From Anthonomus grandis grandis (lineage: Eukaryota; Arthropoda; Insecta; Coleoptera; Curculionidae), in NCBI RefSeq assembly GCF_022605725.1, contig NC_065554.1, forward strand, positions 26,493,100 through 26,557,099: 64,000 nt of DNA. The letters run 5' to 3'. The position numbers were made by a program, and so were the translations under genes. Each line of letters begins with the position of its first letter. Position 1 is the first letter of the stretch. This document shows positions 23,954 to 34,100 of the stretch, one piece after another. Under the pieces are notes generated by a model. That model searched no databases. It was not told the DNA's origin and saw only the letters and a program-made list of their open reading frames with translations.

Positions 23954-24227
23954 TAATAAGCATGGAGCGAGTGCCGGACACATCTAGCGAGATCTCGGGG
24001 ACACCTGTAGAAAGTTGTTATAAAAAGCCTTTGCCGCTAGAGGGTCAGTTCAAGTCTGAATATTGGCGGGACTTTTAAATTGAAATTAATAACAAGAAAT
24101 AAATACAATGTAGTTCTAGTAGTCTTAAGTGATTGTGTTTAATGTGTATATGTGTAATAAATATGTTATAGGTATATAATAAATCAGTTGACTTATTTTT
24201 GAATATTCAGTGTTTTAATTCACACCA
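23954..24227 (+). mobile_element. Solo LTR, Ty3/gypsy-like (copy 1)
   Basis: It begins TGTAATAAGC, has a TATA-like TTATAAAAAGCC (about 24018-24029), and shares ordered blocks with the minus-strand element at 61221-61504. The blocks are GCCGCT...GTCAGTT, GAATATTGGCG, GTAGTC(T/G)TAAGTG, ATAAATCAGTTGA and TTTTAATTCACACC. Polyadenylation-like AATAAA words occur at 24095-24180. The block order and the primer-binding-like sequence next to the second copy support an LTR. Exact ends are estimates. Confidence 0.6.
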
Positions 24228-25274
24228 AGTTGATGAAAAGTTTCCAATGTGGATAATTCTTGAAAGTGTTCCCGCAATTTTTTCGATTTTCTAAATTTAT
24301 AATTAGTACCTAAAAAAAATATTTAATATGACGTATTTGAGCGCAATAATAGATATAGAATTCCCGGAATATAGGAAATTTTTCATAGAAAATTTCCTCT
24401 GCGAGATATTGGCGAACAAGGAAAAGCTTTATTTTTCATCTCTAATTGTCTATAGCTTCAGCAATTTTTTATAAATTTTTCATATGTATTTTTGAGACCT
24501 TTATACAGGACCCACTTTGGAGCTTTTTAAATTAGTATTAGCAACGCTGCTACTTTTTCCCGATTAAACGTCATTATCTAAGCCAATCACCACAGTTCAC
24601 CTGAACGCTATACCATAACTACCAATCAAACAAGCCCCCATTCAATTGTTTTTCTATGCTACACCAAAGGTAATTGCCTCGAAATCGCGCTTCTGTGGCA
24701 CGGCGGCCTCTCCCCTATAATTAAACTTAATAGGTTCAGGTCCCTTTGGGCCAAATGATCTTGTTTTAGCTTATGATGCAGCAGCAGCAACAGCAGCTCC
24801 CCCGTGTGCACCGACAACAATGTTTACTTACATGTATATTTTCGCTGTTACGTAATGTCCCCGGCCCTATTTAACGCTTGTAAAAGGAATAATTGGTATG
24901 TGACATTTCGAAATGAAGTTAATAGGGATGTGTCGTTCCTTTTGTGTCGCGGCACGTGCGTCCCTTTATTGAAGCACGTGTCCCCCATCTTGGTTAAGGG
25001 CCCAGTTTAAATTTGTGCAATTACTTCTTTGGGTCATGTGGGAAGATGAAAGATTGAATCTGAGTGTCTAATTTTAGTTTATGAAGAATTGCGCCTGGTT
25101 TTACTACATGTTATGCATTTTAAATAACGTAGATAGATGTTGTCAGAGTCTAATTTTTTGACATTTTTGTATATAAATGGATATCAAGATCAAAATATGA
25201 CATATTTAAACTATCGCCTTATAAGTTTACTATCAAACGGCTCTAGTAAGATCCATAGAGGAGAATATTGCCAG
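24228..25274. other. No gene recognised; mixed-composition block with a short polyQ frame
   Basis: 24560-25010 is unusually rich in CpG and GC for the window. It contains a 33-codon plus-strand frame (24773-24874) starting MMQQQQQQLPRVHRQQ and continuing with a weakly hydrophobic CLLTCIFSLL. It could be a chance frame over a (CAG)n tract, a 5' exon, or part of a conserved regulatory block. Nothing decides between these. Confidence 0.35.
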
Positions 25275-25435
25275 TTTAATAGGCGTCGGTTTTTTCTCGA
25301 ATATAGAGAAATTATTTGATATAGTGTGTTATTCTTGACCTCTTCAGAAGATGGAAAATGTGGCCATCAGGGGATCTGCGCTACAACTGGTGAAAAGCTA
25401 TATCTGTCTTGATAGACAGCAATTGTCTCTTATAA
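25275..25435 (+). mobile_element. LINE reverse transcriptase scrap
   Basis: Plus-strand reading gives GVGFFSNIEKLFDIVCYS, an eroded motif A. After one stop it gives LQKMENVAIRGSALQLVKSY and ICLDRQQLSL, matching the LLxKLExxGIRGxALxLxxSYL..R.Q segment after motif A. Catalytic residues are lost. Confidence 0.72.
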
Positions 25436-25645
25436 TTTCGTTGTTACATATAAGCAACAAAGTGTTAAAATTTTATAGTTTATAAAAAATGGATAGCATG
25501 AATCACGATATCCTATTCTAGACAGAAAGCGAATTTCTATTTTTTGAAGTATAAACAGAGAATCACACTTTATAGGTATGCCATAGTTCAGGTGAGATTC
25601 CACCTGAGCATGATACTCACTTTTTGCCATGTCAATTATATACAT
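25430..25645 (-). mobile_element. LINE ORF2 C-terminal scrap
   Basis: The minus-strand 71-codon frame reads HAQVESHLNYGI, then LFILQKIEIRFLSRIGYRDS, CYPFFINYKI and LTLCCLYV. This pattern (A..ESHLxYGI ... ILQKxxIR ... DSCxPLFxxxxILTLxxLYI) is typical of the region downstream of the reverse transcriptase in LINE ORF2 proteins. It abuts the plus-strand scrap on its left in opposite orientation, so the junction is a rearrangement or two insertions. Confidence 0.7.
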
Positions 25646-26099
25646 GTAAACTATAAGACATTACTCTAAGAACATAATAATTAAAAGAAACCTTATTATA
25701 TATTTTGGAAATATGGTCTTAAAATTTGAGCCTATCAATATTTGTTAGACCAGAAAATTTGCCTTAGAATAGGCTCATTATTTAACACAATATTATTCAT
25801 AGAACACTTACAACTGAACATATTTGTTTTTAAAGAATTAAATATACCTGTATACTGGCAATTTAAGTTTTCACTATAACTCAAAAGACTGTAACAGATT
25901 GTATAATAATTTAGTATGATTATTACTATGATCTACAAAATCTATGGTAAACTCACCCGTCAAATGAAAGACTAGACAGAAAATAAAAATTAAATTTCTT
26001 AATTTTTGAAAAAAAGGAGAATGAAAAAGGAAATGAAAAGAAAATATTAAAAAATCTGTGCAAATTAGGTATTGAGGGGTCTTGAGAAAAATACTAAAA
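25646..26099. other. No gene recognised; AT-rich
   Basis: Nothing identified apart from low-complexity AT sequence. Confidence 0.4.
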
Positions 26100-26101
26100 T
26101 A

Positions 26102-27238
26102 CAGGGTGTTTCAGAACTATGGGATCAAACTTCTAGGGGTTGTTCAGTGCAACAGTTCAGTGGAAATGTGTCACTACGCCACAATTACCTAAATAGGATC
26201 TGATGCATTTATTTTCACCTTTTTTATATGATACCATCACAACAATTGTACAATATAATCAATGCGACGTCGATTAGATGCTTGTATTGATGTTGGAGGA
26301 GCACACTTTGAACAATTTTTGTAAAAATAATAATATTACTTAAATAAATAATAAAAAATTTAATATTTTTTTATCACTTAAAAACTTGTATTTTAAATTA
26401 AAGATTGTAGAAGCAAAAGTTTTAAATCCTCAATTACAATTTTATTAAATTGGGCTAGCTTTTGTACTAAATTAATTAATAAAAATTTTATTATTTATTA
26501 TGAAAATTGCAATAAACTAAAAAAAACGAATAATTACTAGAATAAAGAAAGTCTAAACAAATCAGAGATAATCGGCTGCAGTCATACCTTTCTGGAAGTG
26601 GTAAGGATGGAGTTGTTGCTCGTGTAGTACCCGCCAGACAGAAGCGTTATTCGTATTCATATTCTTAGCGACGTCACGTGTGCTATTTGATGGTTCATCG
26701 GCAACTCGCTGAAGCACCTCTTCTTTAAATTCGACCGTTCTTACGGTTCCAGCAACACGAGTATCATGCATCTTGGTCTTGCTCTAAACATGCCTGTCTC
26801 AGCGAGCCGCCGATGAACCGCAATAAACTTTTTGTATCCAGGATGCTGTCGTTCGGGATAACGTTCATGATACAACCGCGATGCTGCTCGTGCATTGCAG
26901 TTTGTTGCTCCGTATGCCAAATGCATATCCGCCAATTTTTGATTGGTAAAGTTTTCCATTAGCAATAAAGGTTTAAAAATTGTAAGCTATAAAATTTTCA
27001 AACATGACATTGAGAATTGACATTGATAAGCGTTGATTTTAAAGAATTGTTGTTCAAAAGGTAAAAATTAATGCAGCAGATCCTATTTAGGTAATTACTG
27101 TTTTTTATAAATTTTAACTCGTCTTAGGGCTGTAGTGGCATAGTGACGCATTTCTGGACATGGGTTCCTATACTCAAATGGCTTCTGTTGCACTGAACAA
27201 CCCCCAGAAGTTTGATCCCATAGTTCTGAAACACCCTG
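26102..27238 (-). mobile_element. Internally deleted mariner-like transposon with long TIRs
   Basis: Both ends are CAGGGTGTTTCAGAACTATG (inverted), flanked by TA at 26100-26101 and 27239-27240, the target duplication of Tc1/mariner elements. The outer 54 bp of the inverted repeats differ at one position only. Homology resumes further in, with AAATG(T/C)GTCACTA(C/T)GCCAC and an AATTACCTAAATAGGATCTG block (26183-26209 against 27070-27096). The full arms are therefore about 108 and 169 bp, separated by an indel. Inside, the minus strand carries only the N-terminal DNA-binding half of a transposase. The near-identical termini suggest a fairly recent insertion of a non-autonomous copy. Confidence 0.9.
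26562..26965 (-). pseudogene. Mariner-like transposase, N-terminal half, frameshifted
   Basis: Two overlapping minus-strand frames make one broken product. The first (26965-26741) reads FTNQKLADMHLAYGATNCNA, then RAASRLYHERYPERQHPGYK and FIAVHRRLAETGMF. The second (26771-26562) reads TVRTVEFKEEVLQRVADEPS, STRDVAKNMNTNNASVWRVL and HEQQLHPYHFQKG. Together these are the paired helix-turn-helix region of a mariner-type transposase with the characteristic RDVA...VWRVLHEQQLHPYH linker. A frameshift lies near 26750-26770. No DDE/D catalytic region follows; the sequence ends soon after ADYL. It cannot encode an active enzyme. A family relative of the catalytic-domain relic at 21.6-22.3 kb. Confidence 0.88.
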
Positions 27239-27240
27239 TA

Positions 27241-28499
27241 TAATTTTCCACTAATTTATATGAAAATCAGCTCAAAGAAAAGGATTTTCTTACAAAAAAT
27301 GTAAATATGAAAATTATTAAAAAACCGGAAAATTTCGGGATAACAATAAAATTTTGGAAAATCTGTCCAAATTAATTGGGATGTGCAAGACAAAAACTAA
27401 AATAATTTCTTTGATTTTTCTGTGTTTTTTTTTACTGAAAGTTTGCCCAAGAGAAAAAATTAAACATTTTTAAAACTGGAAAATCCTAGATTAAAAAAGA
27501 TAATATAGGAATTTAAAAAAATAATTAGAGTACTTATTCGCTAAAAGTGAAAATCTCTCATTTTCAACTAATTTTAATGAACATTAGTTTATAGGGAATG
27601 ATATTTAATTTAAAATAAAAAATCCTATTATGAAACAAGAAAATTTCAATGGAAAAACAAAAAATATCGGAAAATCTCTTCTAGTGGTAGTGAATAAGAT
27701 AAAATTTTAAATTTTAAATGGTAAATGAAAACTAATTGTAAAAAAACATTTTTTTAATAATAAGTAAAAAAGTTTAAGGGAAAAATTATGGAATTTCACA
27801 CAAAAGATGTGATTATGAAAATGGTTTAAATCTGGTAAATTTTACAGTATAAAGGAAATGTTCCAAAATCGGTTCAAATTAATGAAGGTGTATCTACGTG
27901 GAAAAGTAAAATAATTTTCCTAATATTTACTGAAATTCATAAAAATTAGCTTGTAGGAAAGAGTATTTTATTTAAAATACAAATATATAAATGAAAGAAT
28001 AATTAAAAACTAAAAAAATTAACGTAAATTTATTAAACGCTACTACGAAATACACTTGTTAGACCTAGATATTAAAATCTAAACTCGTCTTATGAATCTA
28101 AACAATTTTTTTTTAATTTCACACAAAATATATTTAAATTTGAAAAATTGTGGTGTAAAAAGAAAATATTGTAAAATTTTTTAAAAATCAAATTTTAATT
28201 AATAATCCATACTAATAATTTTAATTTTATATAATAGATACAAAATACAAAATATATATACCTATTTCTTATAACTCAAGAAACACATCATATATTGTTA
28301 TCGTTAAATATATATTTATTTAAGGATTTTTTAACAAATTTTTAGTTTTGTTGTATTTATCAACCGTATATGGTGAAGTTATATTTATTAAACTGTAGAA
28401 TATACGTATATCATATACGATTCTGTTTACAAAAGGAATAAAATTTTGTCATTTAAAAAAAATGACACGGGATGTACATATCTAGTTTTTTAACTTGAT
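27241..28499. other. No gene recognised; extremely AT-rich
   Basis: A-rich plus-strand sequence with many GGAAAAT(T/C) and GAAAAT words. A vague repeated phrase (GGAAAATTT(C/T)..., TTAATGAAG...) hints at degenerate tandem structure. No coding or RNA signal. Confidence 0.4.
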
Positions 28500-28667
28500 T
28501 ACTACACCTCAAATATTTGATGAAATTCTTCTGAAAAATCAGTGGTTTTCGTCTAAATTATTGAATCTAATAACGTTGTTTTTATACTAAATGTTTATAT
28601 ATAAAATTATATCAAGTTTTAATGAACAGTGTTAGTAAATTAAATATTGAATATATATTTTCTGCAA

Positions 28668-29013
28668 CAATATTGTTTTTCATCAACAAAATCCTTACCC
28701 CCCACCCACCCCAAATATGTACCCAGTAAGAAATTCTTTTGAGAAAACACCATTTTTCGTCCATATTATCCAATTTAATAACACTTTTTTTGTATTAAAT
28801 ATTTAATAATACTCATATATATATAATTATATCAAATACAACTAAACAAACAGTGTTATTAAATTAGCTATTAACGAAGAAACTAGTTGTTATCCATGCG
28901 TATTATTTTGGAAAACAATTATTTTTGAAAATAATTTCTTACTGGTAAGTTGTGTGGGGTGGGTGGGGGGGTAAGGGTAAAGTTAATGAAAAATGGTTTT
29001 ATTGCAGAAAATA
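28668..29013. repeat. Inverted repeat with G-rich (quadruplex-type) arms
   Basis: The left arm (about 28668-28752) contains CCCCCCACCCACCCC (28698-28712) and CAGTAAGAAAT. The right arm (about 28923-29013) is its inverted copy, containing ATTTCTTACTGGTAAG and GGGGTGGGTGGGGGGGTAA (from 28956). The arms share the flanking TTTCTGCAA.A and TTTTTCAT(C/T)AAC words. The spacer (about 170 bp) repeats part of the sequence at 28560-28660 (AATCTAATAACGTTGTTTTT against AATTTAATAACACTTTTTTT). It may be a MITE or a rearranged duplication. Confidence 0.7.
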
Positions 29014-29544
29014 GTTGCCTCAGAAAAAAATGTTTTTGAAGAAAATTATAGGTGGTAAAAAAATCTATAATTTTTGTATCTATACTTTTCTCACATAACA
29101 CATATTTTATTTCTCGAAAGCAAGGTGTATCGCTATTAAAATTACAGTATAACAAATAAGTAGATATTTAGTTTTTTTTAAGAAAAGTGTTGAAAAAAGT
29201 CTATTAAAAAATGTATCGATTATCTATTAAATTGGTTCAATGGAGGCCATCTGGCAATAATTAGCAGCTTGTTAAAAAATTTGGGATCTAGGTAATGGTA
29301 ATTTTTATCTTGTATACATATTTTTTTATGTGTAATAAAATTCTTTCTGTTTCAGACATTTTGAGTTACTTTCCATTTCATATCAGGTGTTTGTATCAAA
29401 TTCGAAACTCTTACCATTTGCCACCCTGTATAAGTGACAACATGCCATTTAAAACATGCATATATTTGAATTTTCGTTTTTACTTTGACGAGTACTATTA
29501 TCCCCTGAAATCTCTGGATGATATTATTTAGCACCATGTGTATA
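29014..29544. other. No gene recognised
   Basis: This contains GCCACCCTGTATAAGTGACA near 29420, similar in wording to the ends of the MITE that follows, so part of it may be an older insertion of the same type. Confidence 0.4.
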
Positions 29545-29835
29545 CAGGGTGTTTTTGATATATTGCGACAAAATTCAGGAACGTGTTCTTTGAACAAAAA
29601 TTTGCAAAAAAACCTTTTAGATTTTGAACTACAGGGTGGTAAAGTTTTAACAAAAAAATTATTATTTTTCGATAACTTAAATACCCCTGTAGATATTTGT
29701 CCAAAGATTGGTATGCAGGCTCTGTGTATCCAGAGCCCTTTACCAACATACTTTTAACATTTTTATGTTCTCCAATGGCGTGTGTGCGGGTTTTCGCATA
29801 TATATATATATATATAAATAATAAAAAACACCCTG
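29545..29835. mobile_element. 291-bp MITE with CAGGGTGTTTTT ends
   Basis: The left end CAGGGTGTTTTTGATA (from 29545) and right end AAAAAACACCCTG (to 29835) are inverted copies flanked by TA on both sides (29543-29544 and 29836-29837). The interior is non-coding, with a second ACAGGGTGGTAAAGTTTT word at about 29631 and a (TA)n tract near 29799-29816. Confidence 0.72.
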
Positions 29836-29837
29836 TA

Positions 29838-31199
29838 TAGTACATTAATATATCATCGGTCTCACGCTTTAATTTATGATTTTATGTAAACTTCGGAGGA
29901 TTTATACAAACTATTGGCTGTTAAGAACCACAATATTAATAAATTAAATAGTTTTCTTATTATCTTGTCTAAAGAAATACGAAAGAAACTTAACTTATGC
30001 GGTGCCCTCCCTCGGTTTACTTGATTCAATTCGAATTCGAGAAGAAAAAACTAATTTCCCAAAGTGAGTCTGGTAATTCAAACGAACTACACCAGGGGGG
30101 GCATCGCATAGAGAAAAATATCTCTTCATCTACATCTCTTCTTTAACACTAATTAACAAACAGCGCGCGGCATTTTTAAAGGCCCTTATTAACTCGATTT
30201 AATTTATTAAGACTGGACGATCGTAAAAATATCTCATTTAAAACTGTAAAAATTTTAAACTTAAAAAACCATTAAACTCGCGAGTAAATCTTAGGTTTAT
30301 GAGGTAACGTCTGATTTTTTTTTTAACAGGTTTTATTGGTAAATTATGATCCCGAGTCCAGACGATCCTATTTTTATTTGTAAGTAGGAGCTCAAAAACG
30401 TGCATTTCATCCATACGGGTTCAAATTCAAAGCATCAAAAGTACAAAAGGAGCTCTTTGGAACTGGATAAAATCCCGCTTTTTAGTCTGTTGACCCTATT
30501 CATCGGAAATTTAATATCGGGAACATTGTGTGCTCCGAATATGCCATCAGGGAGAGTTCAGGTGTATTTTTTCGTTATTAAAGAATGCTCCGGAAAGCGA
30601 TTCCCACTTAATAACAATTGTAATATTTGAATCAAATGAACTAACTCATTTGCCAATAAACTGGATCGTTTAAAACAATAGATTTGTATTCCGGACAACT
30701 CCATATACGCTCCAAATACGAAATTTTAACTGATTATGAATGAATAAACATAGTAACGAGATAGCGACCAGCTAATTTATTATAAATTGATTCTAGTTGC
30801 TGCTAAAATTTAATTAACGCCGGTCGAAAATGGACAGCATTTGCTGTTTTGTTTTAAAATAAAATTAATCATATATTATATTACCAACGTTTGGTTTTAT
30901 CGCCTATGTATTAGTGGTCCGAAATACTTACGGACAATATGTAATGGGAATTATATAATAAATAAACAAATGTAATTTGACGTAAATGCATTTTATAAAT
31001 ATTTAACAATATTAATATAGTGTAGGTCGAGTGCGCCTCGGCATGTCTACAATGTTTTTCTTGGTTTAGGGAGACCTGAATTTTTTTAATTAAAAAAAAA
31101 AATTATATTGATAGTTTTGTTTAAAACGAAAAATCATTTTCTTTGGGCCAATTATTATGAAAATTAGGGAAATTATTTCACTTAGATTTTGCCATTAGT
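29838..31199. other. Unique sequence, possibly holding a 5' exon
   Basis: 29990-30600 is less AT-rich and unique (for example CAGCGCGCGGCATTTTTAAA near 30162). The candidate signal-peptide frame in it is listed separately. 30600-31200 is AT-rich with nothing recognised. Confidence 0.4.
30400..30561 (+). CDS. Candidate exon encoding a signal peptide (unproven)
   Basis: A plus-strand frame begins MHFIHTGSNSKHQKYKRSSL and has a clear hydrophobic core (IPLFSLLTLFIGNLISG), followed by TLCA-PNMPSG, a plausible signal-peptidase site after TLCA. At 30561 the sequence reads TTCAG|GTGTAT, a weak but possible splice donor. It lies 5.8 kb upstream of the unc-5 Ig exon, on the same strand, and UNC-5 proteins begin with a signal peptide before the first Ig domain. 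Against this, the donor leaves phase 0, whereas the Ig exon needs a preceding phase-1 end, so a direct join would break the frame. An intervening exon, another donor or chance would explain it. The start is the first ATG of the frame. Confidence 0.22.
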
Positions 31200-34100
31200 T
31201 TACAGAGATTTTTCATAATTTTTCATTTTTACTTGTAAATTTTCTACTTTTCTTGGAGAGAAGGAAAATTCAAGATTTCTTGAAAGTATGACTGCTTTTT
31301 GGAGTCACTTTTCTATTAAATAAAAAGTTGGTCATTTCCAGGCACTTATAGGGATTTTCAATTTTTCCAGGCACTTGAACATTCTTTTGGTTGGGTTTCA
31401 AGTGCCTGGAAAAACAATTTATTATCCACCTTTCTCGAATCCTAAAGGAAATTAAAGATTTCCTACTTTTTAGAGGCATTTTTCAAGCAGTTTAAAAGCT
31501 GATAATTTCCAGGCAGTTTTAAACGTCTTTTTTTTGTTGGGTCTCAACTACCTGGAAGAAACAATTAATTCTCTACCTGCCTGGAATCAAAAGGCAAATT
31601 AAAGATTTCCTAAAAGTTTGGTCACTTTTTGGAGTCACTTTTCAAGAAGTTGAAAAGTTGATCATGTCCAGGCACTTGAAGAAATTTTTGAATTTTTGCA
31701 GGCAGTCGAACAATTTTTTTTAAGGATTTCAACTACCTAAAAGAAACACTTGATTATCTATCTACCTAGAATCACAAGGAAAATTGAAGATTTCTTGAAA
31801 GTTTAACCTTTTAGTGAAGTTATTTTTCCAGCAGAAAGATTTATCATTTTCAGGGAAAATTTTCCGATTATTTCAGGCAGTTAAATTTTCGTTTGGCTAT
31901 ATTTCAACTGCCTGAAAGAAACAGTTAATTATCCACTTATCTGGAATCTGGAAACTGAGGATTTTTTAAATGTTTGGCCACTTTTTAGAGTTACTTTTAT
32001 AGCAGTTGCAAAATTGAGCATTTCCAGGCAGATGAAGGAACTTTTCTATTTGTCCAGGCAGTTGTAAATTAGAAGTTTTTTTGTTGAGTTTTGACTGCCT
32101 GAAAGAAACAATTGATTATTCACATTGAATATTTTTTTTGTTTTTGCTTAAGTTTCACCTACTTGGAAGAAACAACTGATTATACATCTGCTTGGAATGA
32201 TAAGGAAAATTGAAGATTTCTTGAAAGTATGGCCATTTTTTGAAGTCTCCTTCCCAACAGTTGGAAAGTTGATCATTTTCAGGCAGTTGAAGGAATTTTT
32301 CGATTTTTCCAAAAAATTTTAGTTTCAACTGTCTGGAAGAAACAACTGATTATCTGCTTGCCTAGAATCACAAAGAAAATTAAATATTTCTTGCAAATAT
32401 GCCACTTATGAAAGTCATTTTTCTAGCAGTTCAAAAGTTGATCATTTCCAGACTGTTGAAGGAATTTTCCAATTTTTCCAGGCAGTTGATAATTTACTAC
32501 ATAATTTACTACAGGCAGTGACTTCAGAAAAGTGACCAAACTTTCAAGAAATCTGAAATTCTCCAAACTTCAAATTTTCTTTGTGTTTTCAGTCAGGTCG
32601 ATAATCAATTGTTTCTTCCAGGCAGTTGAAACCCAACAAAAAAAATTATCGACTGCCTGGAAGAAACAATTGATTATCCACATGCCTGAAAACACAAAAA
32701 AAATTGAAGATTTCTTGAAAGTTTAACCACTTCTTGGAGGAACTTTTCTAGCAGTAGAAAAGTTGATCATTTCCATTTAGTTGAATAAATATTAATTAAA
32801 AATTATAATTATAAATATTGTTGGGCTTTAACTGCCTGGAAAATATAATTGATTATCCACCTGCCTGAAAACATAAAGAAAATTGAAGATTTCTTGAAAG
32901 TTTAGTCACTTTTTGAAGTCACTTTGTAGCAGCTGAAAAGTTGGCTATTTCCAGGTAGTCAAAGAGTTTTCCAGGCAGTTGAAATTTTTTTTGTTGTGTT
33001 TCAACTTCCCGAAAGAAAAAATTGACTAGGCATCTTCCTAGAATCATAAGGAAAATTGACCATTTCTTGAAAGTTTGCTTTCTTTTTAGAGTAATTTTTC
33101 TAGCAGGAAAGTTGATAATTTCAACGTCAGTTGAAGGAATTTTTTTTATTTTTCCAGGCAGTTGATAATTTTTTTTGTTAGGTTTGAGTAACTTTTCTAG
33201 CATTGAAAAGTTGATAATTTCAACATATAATTTCAAGGAATCAATTAACTACTTCTTGAAGGCACCTTTCTTTAGTAGAAAAGTTGATAATTTCAACGCC
33301 AGTTGAAGGAATTTTTCAATTTTTTCAGGCAGTTGAACATTTTTTTTGTTGAGTTTTGACTGCCTGGAAAAAACAATTGATCATTCACCTGCTTAAAATC
33401 ACAAGAAAAAGTGAATATTTCTTGAAAGTTTGGCCCCTTATTGGAGTCACTTTTCAAAAAGTTGAAAATTTGATCTTGCCCCGGCACTTGAAGGAATTTT
33501 CAAATTTTCTAGGCAGTTAAACTTTTTTTTGTTTTTGTTTAAGTTTCACTTACTTGAAAGAAAAAACTAATTATCCATCTGCCTGGAATAATAAGGAAAG
33601 TTAAAGATTTCTTGAAAGTATGGCCACTTTTTGAACTCACCTCCCTAGCAGTTGAAAAGTAATTCATTTTTAGGCAGTTGAAGGAATTTTCCGATTTTTC
33701 CAGAAAATATTTTTTTTTTTAGTTTTATCTACCTGGAGAAAACAACTGAGACTATCTACCTACCCGAAATCACCAAGGAAATTAAATATTTCTTGCAAAT
33801 ATGCCACTTTTGGAAGTAATTTTTCTAGCAGTTCAAAAGTTCATTTCCAGACAGTTGAAGGAATTTTTCGGATTTGTACAGGCAATTGAACATTTTTTGT
33901 TGAGTTTCAAATGCCTGAAAGAAATAATTAATTATTCACTTATATTGAATCACAAAGGAAATTAAAAAATTCTTAAAAGTTTAACCACTTCTTGGAGACA
34001 CTTTTCTATAGTAGAATTTCAACGTCAGTTGAAGGAATTTTCCAATTTTTCCAGGCAGTTGATAATTTACTACAGGCAGTGACTTTAGAAAAGTGACCAA

